Of a stretch of DNA of 37,500 nucleotides, positions 29,404 through 37,500 are shown piece after piece. Positions within the stretch are counted from its first letter, which is position 1. The number at the start of each line of letters is the position of its first letter. This DNA comes from Monoplex corrugatus (lineage: Eukaryota; Mollusca; Gastropoda; Littorinimorpha; Ranellidae), in the NCBI GenBank assembly GCA_030674185.1, contig JAPXFY010000013.1, forward strand, positions 51,505,567 to 51,543,066. The letters run 5' to 3'. The translations under genes were made by a program, and so were the position numbers. The notes beneath the pieces are model-generated. The model was not told where the DNA came from. It saw only the letters and a program-made list of their open reading frames with translations, and did no database searches.

Positions 29404-29651
29404 GCGGGCCCCAGTAGCTCAGTTGGTTTGAGCGTCGGATTCACATGCTAATGGTTGTGGGTTCGAATCCCGGGGTGCGCTACATTAAAACTAGCCTTCT
29501 CACTGTCCCATCTTAACATCGTTGTTGTTCTGGTGGTGTCAGTATAGGATTAGATAAGTCCTTTCCCCACTTCCCTGGGATGGTTATCCCCCGTCGGCCA
29601 TATCACCTGAGGTGGGTGTCGACGTAAAAACTGAACAAATCAATCAATCAA
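29404..29651 (+). mobile_element. tRNA-headed SINE, 248 bp, with 11-bp target duplication
   Basis: The head has an A box tagctcagttgg (from 29415) and a B box ggttcgaatcc (29459-29470) at tRNA-like spacing. The body includes ctggtggtgtcagtatagg and tggttatcccccgtcgg, and the tail is (AATC)n. Perfect 11-base flanking repeats, tcccactatgt, lie at 29393-29403 and 29652-29662. Acceptor-stem pairing is poor, so it is not a functional tRNA gene. The intact duplication points to a fairly recent insertion. Confidence 0.9.
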
Positions 29652-29662
29652 TCCCACTATGT

Positions 29663-30300
29663 TGTGTTGTGTGGTTACGTCCCGGGGTTTTTCATCTCCC
29701 CACCTTGCCATTCGGTTTGTAAACAAGATAATTGATAACTGCGTCCGAATGGGTCATGCAACGCATGGACAGCCCCCATTTGTTTGAAGAAATGACTGTC
29801 GGCTGGCGTCGAGAGGTGAGTGTCTGGAGAGTGGTGAGTCATTGGTGCTCCAGGTCTCATCCACACCCTCGTGGTGTTTCTTGTTAATTATCTCAATCGT
29901 CAGTCGATGCATACGTCGTCTGATGGTTCGCATTAGTGATGCAGAATTTGAGTTTCAGATAGAAACAGTGGCACTGGCAGCTGCTTACATGGGTGCAATT
30001 CGAGCATGTATGCATTGTCCGACATTTTGTTTCCAATTTGATGCTAGGATCACATGACAGAATACTCAATGCTTATTGGTTCTTTTGTGATAGTCGCTCA
30101 CGATTAGTCCAACGAAAATGGTGCATGCAATAAAATCCGTCAACGGGTGTGTAGGTGATCAAAGACCCACCTGTTCGACGAAACCCTGATTTTCAAACGA
30201 CGAAATAATAGTTTACGACTGGTGTTTCATTCGATTACTCGCATCGTGTGAGGAGCCCATATCAGTCTGACAAATCCCCAGATTGACGTTAGACTTATGA
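29663..30300. other. unique sequence, no gene seen
   Basis: Short frames on both strands (for example 29842-30057 plus) have no recognisable domain. No repeat detected. Confidence 0.5.
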
Positions 30301-30301
30301 T

Positions 30302-31370
30302 CTAGGATCTGGAGGGGTGAAGGCAAGTTTCAATTTTCATTGTAAAGCAGACCTGGATAAACGTCCAGCGCCTGATAGAAGGTGAAAGGCCTCCGTCGCT
30401 TTGTTCCGTCTTTGATCCGTTGTAGGCTCTCACCTCACCTGTCTCACCTGTCGGCGTCACCGGGTTCGGTGTTGGCCGCTGCACATCTGGACACCACCAT
30501 CTCCCTCCAGGCCGCTCTGTCTTGACTTTTGTGGACAGTTTCTTGAATATTTAGGCCACTGATGTTGTTATGTTCTTGATGTATGAGATGGAGGTCTGCC
30601 TTTCTTCCTTTTTGCCACTGTTTTTCCTTGACAGATGGTTGCCATGAGGTTTGTGTTCTTGCTGCGTGACACATGGCCAATGTATTTTAATCTTCTCTTC
30701 TTGATGTCTGCTAGTAGTTTTCTGGTTGTATCAAGTTCTTCCAGGACACTTTCATTAGGTCTTCTGTCTGTCCATAGTAGTCTCTGATCAAACCACATCT
30801 GTGCTGCCTCAATTCCTCTGCAATCAGGTTTTCTTAGAGTCCCGGATTTGCAGCCATAAATCATGACTGGCCAGTTCAAGCATTTTAAAAGTGTAATTTT
30901 CAGGCCATTTGGTTAGCCAGATGTTGTTGAGTTGGACCATTTTTTTGCTTTGCCATTCCAATTCTTATTTTGATGTCTTTGGAGCAGGTTCAGTCATTAG
31001 TTTTCACGAGCGAAGATATCTGTAATCCTTAACATTTTCTCAGGGAATTTTGTTAATTAAGATGTCACGATTGTTTTCAGTGTCTTTTGCCTTTGATATG
31101 TAGCACTTTTCTTTTCCTACCGTTCAAGTTTAGACCAGCCTTTTTGCCTGCTGCATCTACCCTGCATAGAATTCTTTTTATGCTGGTAATGTTGTCTGCT
31201 AACAGCGCATTGTCTCCTAGAGAGATCAAATTCAGAGTTTCTTCATGGCAAACCTGGATGAATGTCCATGCCTGGTCGAAAGTGCAAGGGTCCTGCAATC
31301 GTACTTCTACGTTTTGTCCTGCATCTGAGGTTTGCAGGGATCCCGGATGAGTGCTGGCTGCAAGGTTTAG
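30302..31370 (-). pseudogene. decayed RTE-like LINE of a second family, minus strand
   Basis: Minus strand in order: 31298-31077 carries LLADNITSIKRILCRVDAAG and GLNLNGRKRKVLHI, the segment after the RT catalytic box, whose YADD is replaced by LGDN. Then 30879-30568 carries MIYGCKSGTLRK, WFDQRLLWTDRRPNESVLEEL, KRRLKYIGHVSRSKN. After a frame change, 30680-30444 carries VHKSQDRAAWREMVV, the conserved C-terminal DRxxWR block. Several frameshifts and lost catalytic residues make it old. It differs clearly from the other RTE-like copies here. Confidence 0.82.
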
Positions 31371-32299
31371 CAGCGATTATCGTCGTAGGTACATGGTAGG
31401 CGACGTATTAATTGACGAATCCAAGCTTTCCGTGTCACCTTAAAGGGTTGTTGTGCAGGTGTTGGTGAGTGGGTTGTATCACCATGTGTCATAGAAACTG
31501 AAAGGATTGAGATTGTAAGTAAAAACAAATAACAGAAAATAAAACTGTAAATCATGAACTGGAATACAATGACATTATAATAAGTTGTATTACCATGTGG
31601 CGAGGGTTAAGAAACTATCAAGGAAGAAGTTGTTGATCTGTGGGCTGTGAGACTGTGGGAATCCATGCTGGGAAATGATGAACAATGGAGCTTCAAAGTA
31701 AAGGGGAATTACGGGACTGTGTGACTGAAGACTGTGTGAAGACTATTGTGAAACAGCTTATAGATGTGTATATGGAGAAGTGTATGTGATTGTATATTGC
31801 CTGTCCAGAACTTGTGTAAAAACGAGTACACCAGGGCTACCCCATAGCGTTGCTCTGATATCTGTTGAATCAATTTACTTATTTTCCAGCTATTTCTACC
31901 CTTGTATCAGGTTAAACAAAAGATAATATCAGGGACACTACTTTCGTGGTTCCTCTGATATCCATCGAGTAGCCTGTCTGTTTATCCGACTATTCTTTAT
32001 TTCCCCATCTAATTATGTAAGTGTACCAGGACCACTCCTTTTTGGGTGCTTGGGAAAGGGGAAAAACACGTATATGCACTGATTTCTTATTAATTGTCTT
32101 TTATTTGATTGCACAAAATAGTGTAGTAGGGCCAGTGGCGTGGTGACTGTTGTGATGGTTCGAGGAAGCTGTTACCAAGCCACCTATGTGTTCGTTTGAT
32201 GGTTTACAGTGAATGGAAGTGGGACTAACCATTTGGCTAAACGTATAAAACAACTCATTGTTTGTTGTTTTATCGTTTTAAAATTTTTTGTTGTTATTA
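31371..32299. other. unique sequence with a diverged internal duplication
   Basis: 31828-31905 and 31944-32012 share caggg..., gttgctctgatatctgttga versus gttcctctgatatccatcga, and attttcc..ctattt-like ends: an imperfect direct repeat about 116 bases apart. No gene recognised. Confidence 0.5.
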
Positions 32300-32810
32300 T
32301 TATTTAATCACCATCATCATCATATGCCCTGCGCATGGGGTCGGCGATCATGGCCCTCCATACGAATATGTTCCTTGTCGCTGCAAGTACATATCCCACC
32401 CTCTCTGTCCTCAGCCACCATTCACTTCTGACCTCCGTTCTTCTGACAAAGGTGTTGTTATTGGAATCGATGCTTGTTGTTGCACGTAGACTGATGACAT
32501 GTATAGTTCTTTGTCTTCCTCAGTCTCTAGCGCCCGCTAGTGTTCCAGTGTATGCGAGCTTTTCAAGAGTGTCATGTCTATATACGTGACCAACAAATAT
32601 CATCTGTTTTTCTCGTTTTTAAAAGGTTTCTTCCCCCTCCCCAACTTTCCTAAACACATCTTCATTTGACATATTGGCCGTCCACGGAATTTTAAGCAGT
32701 CTTCTATATACCCACATCTCCATAGCTTCCAGCTTGTCCTCTGGGGCTTACTTAGATAGGCATTAAGTTTTGAAAGACATGTGTTATGGTCAATGAGGTC
32801 AAACACTCAA
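32300..32810 (-). pseudogene. decayed LINE fragments, minus strand (RTE-like 3' end, copy 4)
   Basis: From 32806 down, one frame reads FDLIDHNTCLSKLNAYLSK, which resembles RT motif A as found in CR1/Jockey-type elements. It passes straight into WKLWRCGYIEDCLKF, GRPICQMKMCLGKLGRGKK and, after a frameshift, VGHVYRHDTLEKL, the C-terminal part of an RTE-like protein. The 3' end (32420-32300) matches copy 1 and copy 5 and finishes in gcatatgatgatgatgatgg. Either the RT core was deleted or two LINE fragments were joined. Confidence 0.75.
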
Positions 32811-33860
32811 AGATTCTGTGAGTCATTTTAGTGTGCAACATCTCAATGGAATGTAGTCAGCTCGCATAGCAGCTTGTGTTCTCCGTGCCCTAATAAAAGC
32901 TAGTTATGTGTAATGCAGAATGAGTCGAAATGAATCTGGAGAACAGCGCTATGCAAGAACGATGTATGGTCTGATAAGTTTAGGAACATGATGTTTGTGA
33001 AAATCACATCATGTTTAGCCAAAGTTGTCTGTCTCCAGTACATGTTGATGTACGTTGAAAGACGACATGGAACATTTTTGTACAGAGAGAACACCTGTCA
33101 CTGCTCTGCTCTGGACTTCTACTGTGGACTTCAGTCTCTGAACAACTCCTCCTACACACGCATGTTCATGTCCCCTGTCCCCTTCCCCACTCCTCCACCG
33201 CCCGTTTCATCCCTCCCACTTCCCGTACCCCAAATGCGACTTCAATTTCAAATTACCTCCCTTCCCTTCCTCTCCCCCTGCAGCCATTGAAAACAAGAGT
33301 TGGGCGACAGCACGTTTCCTTTAATCAAAGCTGTTAGAGTACAGACGGCAGTGAGAATCTCTTTAATCATATTAATCTGAACGAATGGAAATCACAGAGT
33401 ATCGAATTCTACATTTTCATCTTCTGTAACATTTGGCCACCTTGACTGGCCGCCAACAGAACACATTAGTTGATATCTTCTTTTTGATCCCTTTTATTGT
33501 TTGTTCACCGGCAATTTTCCCCCCTTGTTCAATGTTTTTTTTAACTTTTTGTATTAGTTACCTGACCAAATTAAAACCTTCATTTCCAAAGCCTGTTTCA
33601 ATTTGCACGGCGGAGGGAAGCCGGTGCTGATTGAAAATGTTTTTGGCACAAGTAAAGATTGTCCATAATTTCTATCAGAGCTCAGCGAATTGGAGACGTG
33701 GGGTCGAGTTTCACAACCACATTGCATTGATCACTTCTGGCTACAACTTAAAGGAGGTGTAACAACACATTCTCAGGCTCAGAATATTGGGACTTTCACC
33801 AGCGACTGTCTTAAAATATTTCACGCTGCTTAAATTTCTACTAATGATAAATAACGATGT
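32811..33860. other. unique sequence, no gene seen
   Basis: A kilobase without microsatellites. 33305-33400 contains clustered TAAT/ATTA cores (tttaatcaaag, ctttaatcatattaatctg). No coding frame is recognised. Confidence 0.5.
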
Positions 33861-33861
33861 A

Positions 33862-33960
33862 AATAAATATATAAATAAATAAACAAACAACTAACTAACT
33901 AACTAAATGAATACATAAATAAATAAATGAATGAAGGACTGAATATATAAACGAATGAGT
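33862..33960. repeat. (AAAT)n/(AACT)n tetranucleotide repeat
   Basis: AAAT, AAAC, AACT and AATG tetranucleotides in succession. Confidence 0.9.
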
Positions 33961-34355
33961 ATAGTATATAGAAAAAAATTGTTACTATTGCCACCATTAC
34001 TACTAACTGCTACCACCACTACGATTACCACTTCTAGAGCTGAACGGCAGTAGATAATCGTGGCTGATACTGTGCCATGCAAGCTGATCAGGAAAAGAAA
34101 GTGCCTAGCACACTCATACGGCGTTACTCGTAAACTATTTTTAGCGGGCTGTTTCTTTTTGTTTTTGTTTTTGATAGAGCAATAGACTCAAGATCTTGTA
34201 TGTCCAGTTTCATGACACCTGACAACACAAAAATTGGCATGATTTGTTGCCGATTTCAATTTTTTTTTTTTTTTTTTGTCCAATCATTCTGGTGATGCCG
34301 ATGTTTCATGGCTCTTGTTCCATTCCTTGTTTCAAGATCTTGTCAGAGCACTAGT
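33961..34355. other. unique sequence with poly(T)
   Basis: Contains a T-run at 34260-34277. No gene or repeat recognised. Confidence 0.5.
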
Positions 34356-34547
34356 TTAACCCTTTGACTCCCGCACCCTATCCGCCTACTACAAAAACTT
34401 AACCCTTTGACTCCCTCACCATATCCACCAGCTTCCTGCAGGAAGCTGTGGATAGGGTGAGGAAGTCAAAGGGTTAAGTTTTTGCTTTGCTAGCATGGTC
34501 GACAAAGCAGGATGCTGGTGGACAGGGTGCGGGAGTCAAAGGGTTAA
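34356..34547 (+). mobile_element. composite TTAA palindromic MITE, copy 3 (best preserved)
   Basis: 192 bases from TTAA 34356-34359 to TTAA 34544-34547. Outer ends ccctttgactcccgcaccc and gggtgcgggagtcaaaggg are perfect inverted repeats of 19 bases. Inside, TTAA 34399-34402 and 34474-34477 bracket a palindrome whose arms start ccctttgactccctcacc and end ggtgaggaagtcaaaggg, with the centre agcttcctgcaggaagct. Between inner and right outer end lies gtttttgctttgctagcatgg. No ORF. piggyBac-type mobilisation is inferred from TTAA and CCC termini. Confidence 0.93.
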
Positions 34548-34690
34548 GGAGTTTGCCAGAAACCGCTGGCAGATTTGGATTGCGTGTCGATGGAATTGTC
34601 TGAGTACGATGACTCCCTCTTAAACAAACTCCAAACTCACAATGGTGAAACGTTTTTGATGTGGTTTGATCAGCGATCGGTAGATAATGC
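34548..34690 (+). pseudogene. MELSE-family fragment, copy 3
   Basis: From about 34556 the frame reads LADLDCVSMELSEYDDSLL, then NKLQTHNGETFLMWFDQRS. It starts right after the TTAA element. The open frame extends to 34859 but protein-like similarity to the other copies stops near 34650. No family assigned. Confidence 0.45.
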
Positions 34691-34911
34691 ATTTTATTTT
34701 GATCTGAGTTTAGTAATTAATGGCAACGAAGTTCAGAAGGCAACAAATAGAGTGAGGCACAGATCAGAAAGTCATAACTGTAGCAGTCAGCTAAGGAGCA
34801 AGACAGTGGTTTCGAGAGGAGGTACTCAAGCTCACCATCGTCCCTTCCTTTCAAGTTAATTGTCGGCTCAACCTGGACCAACAGACAATGCAACCCATCA
34901 TACTTCCAGAT

Positions 34912-35658
34912 TTCAGTTTCAGTTTCAGGTTCAGTTTCAGTTTCAGTTTCAGTTTCTCAAAATGACGTCTCCGCGCTCAGAATGAATTCCATATGCACTA
35001 GCGTCACAGGTGCCATGTGATGGAGAAGATCCAGAATAATCACGGCACAAGCCTTAAACCTGCACATAAACCCATGAGCTGGCCAGGTCCTGAGGTCCTA
35101 CCGAGACAATTCCATAACCCTGGAGTCTTATGGGAGTGAGGTGGCAGAGACCTCAACTTTTCCCGGGGTCAGCACCACGAGGGCGGCGCCCATCCCTTCT
35201 CCCTCGGTTCAAATTTATATTCATAACTTATATTCACTTTTTTTTTTATCAAGACTTTAGAAAGGCAAGAAAACTAACTGGTCTTCAAGGGGTCAAGACC
35301 TGGGAAATCAACCTATCTCTCCAATGTTTTATACTAAGGCAGCCAGGTGATGCCCTGCTCTTCACGATTTTCAACTGCCATAGGATCTTTAGCGTGAGCA
35401 GTCAGAAGGCATGGGTCCGACTCGTTTTTCGTCCCCTTCCGAAGGACTAGACGTTCAGTTCGATTTTCCGGTCAAACTGAGGAGAAAAGTCGAGGCCTCT
35501 ACGGGGAGCGAACCCTGGAACTTCGAGTTTATTATTGGCAGGCGAACGTCTGAACCATTCTGCCACTCTTCTCCCTTACAGGCAAACGTCTGAACCATTC
35601 TGCCACTCTTCTCCCTTACAGGCAAACGTCTGAACCATTCTGCCACGCTTCCCCTCTT
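34912..35658 (-). mobile_element. 747-bp tRNA-headed retroposon with triplicated A-box head
   Basis: Target duplication atacttccagat (34900-34911) and atacttcaagat (35659-35670) matches at 11 of 12 bases, so the whole interval behaves as one insertion. On the minus strand it begins with three copies of a 40-base head segment, each with tggcagaatgg, an A box (plus positions 35555-35566, 35595-35606, 35635-35646). A B-box-like ggttcgctcc follows (35505-35514), then a long body and a 3' end shared with 6092-6236 and 9558-9707, and a GAAACT repeat tail (34912-34957). It is long for a SINE, and no ORF is credible. Confidence 0.85.
35541..35650 (-). repeat. 40-bp head repeat, 3 units
   Basis: Units begin at 35541, 35581 and 35621 on plus with ggcgaacgtctgaacc or ggcaaacgtctgaacc. 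Units 1 and 2 differ at one base; unit 3 diverges after tgccac. Each contains the A-box motif on minus. Confidence 0.95.
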
Positions 35659-35670
35659 ATACTTCAAGAT

Positions 35671-36486
35671 ATAATGCAGTTCTTAGCCCTGAAGAACACA
35701 GCCATCATGCTTTAGCCATCTTTGTCATCTGACATGACTCCCATCGAACATGCCTAGGAGTAGATAAATTAATGGTGTAACCCGAAGAGGACCTTTCATT
35801 TAAGACTTTTGAGATTCGGGGTGTCGTCGTTTGCGAATTGCAAAAGTGTGCCAACATTTCGTAGGTTGTTTTTTTTCCCCAGAGCCGATTCAGTCCTGGG
35901 GAGCAAATGTTAGGAATGAATCAAATGCAAGGGTGACCACATTCGACAGCGAGAAAGTGATGTTCCATGGTTGATCGTTGACTGTGTGACTTTCTCATTC
36001 GTTCCTGATTCTTTTGCGTATTGAAGTTCGTTACCTTGACAAAAAAACTCAAATCTGAACTGGATCAAAGCAAAAATAAATTATATTCTAATCGTTTTGT
36101 TAAAAGTTTTAAATGTTTTACCGTTTATGAATTATTTAGTGTGAGTGTGCTGGATCCTCTCTTCTGCTTGTTTGTGTATGTTTTCATTCTGGCACTGTTA
36201 TCTACAACGACTTGGTCATGTACTTTCACGCTGTCTTGATTCCAGCGTTTCCTGCAGAGATGAAATAAAGATATCCATAATTATCTTTTATAACTTGGAA
36301 AACCTTGTCTACAGATTTATTTTTGCTGCGGGCAAATATGTCAACACATAAGTATTGCTATTCAATCTAATTCAACTCTCTCTTTAAAAAAAAAAAAACA
36401 TTGCACAAGATGGTCAAACCACTCTCGTGATCGTAATTGTCATCTTGAAAATGAAATATCTTCAAGCTATTCTGGACTAATAATAT
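35671..36486. other. unique AT-rich sequence, no gene seen
   Basis: No repeat apart from an A-run at 36387-36399. Short frames lack recognisable domains. Confidence 0.5.
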
Positions 36487-36640
36487 ACCGGATAGACCTA
36501 GGGAGAAAATATTGGACGGACGTGCAGGGTGGCTGAGGACAGAGAGGGTGGGAATTGTACTTGCAGCGACAGGGGATAGTTTCGTATGGGGGGCAATGAT
36601 CGCCAACGCCACGCGGCAGGGCACGTGATGACGATGAATA
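36487..36640 (+). pseudogene. RTE-like LINE 3' end (copy 5)
   Basis: ggatagacctagggagaaaa, ttggacggacgtgcaggg and gatcgccaacgccacgcggc match copies 1 and 2. The frame reads REKILDGRAGWLRTERVG, then AMIANATRQGT and a TGA stop merging with tgatgacgatga. Only the last 150 bases of the LINE are present. Confidence 0.85.
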
Positions 36641-36900
36641 TATGGCCTGAGTTTCATAAAGGCATATCTCACAAACAACTTTAACGTTGATGATGATTTT
36701 TTTTCTTTTGTTTATTGTCTACATGGTTAAGCCACATCTACCGATGAGGTTTTTGTTTTCAGTTCCTGCCGGCTGTCAAGGGGCTTGGTGGTCAAAGGAA
36801 TTGCACTTTTCCTCCCACGTCGTCTGACGCGACAAGAAGTACGAGAGGGACGTCCAACAGCTGAGGGTGGATATGTTGAGGAGTAGGACCTGGCGCTGCT
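36641..36900. other. unique sequence
   Basis: No gene or repeat recognised. Confidence 0.5.
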
Positions 36901-36904
36901 CACA

Positions 36905-36943
<39 letters not shown>

Positions 36944-37093
36944 AGACACACACACACACACAGACACACACACAGACAACACGACACACACGACACACAC
37001 AGACAACACACACACAACACACACACAGACACACACAGCACAAAACACACACACACACACAAGACACACACACAGACACACAACACACACACA

Positions 37094-37159
<66 letters not shown>

Positions 37160-37162
37160 ATG
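36901..37162. repeat. (CA)n microsatellite with CAGA and CAACA variants
   Basis: About 260 bases of CA dinucleotides, purest at 37090-37160. Confidence 0.97.
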
Positions 37163-37300
37163 CACACACACCAGTGACAGCATGATGCCACACGAAGCTC
37201 ATACTGATAGATAAACACTCATGATATCAGCACTGGAAGACCTGGATGAAGAGGTAAGTCTTTTAATTATGACTTGAAACGCGAAAGTGAGGGCAGTCCC

Positions 37301-37473
37301 TTCACCCTTTGACTCCCGCACCCTTGCCATCAGCATCCTGCATTGTCAACCATGCTAGCAAAGCAAAAACTGAAATTTTGACTCCCTCACCAGGAAGCTG
37401 GTGGATAGGGTGAGGGAATCAAAGGGTTAAGTTTTTGCAGTCAGCGGATAGGACGTGGGAGTCAAAAGGTTAA
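37301..37473 (-). mobile_element. composite TTAA palindromic MITE, copy 4, opposite orientation
   Basis: The left end is ttcaccctttgactcccgca (decayed TTAA) and the right end gtgggagtcaaaaggttaa with TTAA at 37470-37473. The diagnostic internal segment appears reversed as catcctgcattgtcaacc and atgctagcaaagcaaaaac. The inner palindrome is shortened (one arm reduced to gactccctcacc) but ends with TTAA at 37427-37430. Confidence 0.88.
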
Positions 37474-37500
37474 AAATCAGCCGGTGGTGAGTTCTTTGGA

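Noticed and set aside
29404..29480. Functional tRNA gene
   Set aside because: A and B boxes are good, but the acceptor and T stems pair poorly, and the sequence continues into a SINE body with tail and target duplication.
35130..35450. 106-codon plus-strand open frame
   Set aside because: Lies inside the body of a minus-strand retroposon bounded by a target duplication; no similarity to a protein family.

Overview
The window is eukaryotic and almost entirely non-genic: AT-leaning DNA packed with dinucleotide, trinucleotide and tetranucleotide microsatellites, four minisatellite arrays, tRNA-headed SINEs, degraded non-LTR retrotransposons, one Ty3/Gypsy LTR element and a family of short TTAA-flanked palindromic elements. 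The RTE-like LINEs with TGA-repeat tails, the L2/CR1-like 3' tails ending in (ATT)n and the SINE types resemble those of lophotrochozoan genomes. I infer a marine mollusc, probably a gastropod; this rests on recall of repeat style, not on a search. I found no convincing host protein gene, no rRNA gene and no functional tRNA gene.

Layout. 0-5 kb: unique sequence, (GA)n and (CA)n tracts, a 57-bp minisatellite (about 20 units) broken by a retroposon, a long AAC/AAT/GAT tract, a 219-bp fold-back element and the 3' end of an RTE-like LINE. 5-12 kb: a tRNA-headed SINE, a TAAT-rich unique block, an old direct duplication, a 21-bp minisatellite, a 604-bp retroposon with a 13-bp target-site duplication, SINE 3' ends and GT/ATGT microsatellites. 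12-16.2 kb: TTAA palindromic elements running into a 3.2-kb array of about 50 copies of a 62-63 bp unit. 16.2-20.9 kb: mostly unique sequence, a second full-size copy of the 604-bp family carrying a TTAA element, and a 5'-truncated L2-like LINE on the minus strand.

20.9-24.1 kb is the most informative locus. An RTE-like LINE was split by a Gypsy insertion with a perfect 5-bp target duplication (atact). That insertion holds three LTRs, a primer-binding site resembling the end of tRNA-Leu, a truncated gag and an open integrase frame; protease, reverse transcriptase and RNase H are missing. 24.3-25.4 kb is a 30-bp minisatellite. 26-28.6 kb is low-complexity sequence plus the best-preserved RTE-like reverse transcriptase fragment. 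29-37.5 kb holds a young SINE with an 11-bp target duplication, two decayed minus-strand LINEs, two more TTAA elements, a 747-bp tRNA-headed retroposon with a triplicated promoter head, another LINE 3' end and a (CA)n tract.

The most notable structures are the composite TTAA element (a palindrome inside a larger terminal-inverted-repeat element, propagated as a unit, with a filled/empty site pair in this window), the three-LTR mosaic Gypsy element, and the long SINE with reiterated A boxes. Nothing here looks like a working multi-gene system.
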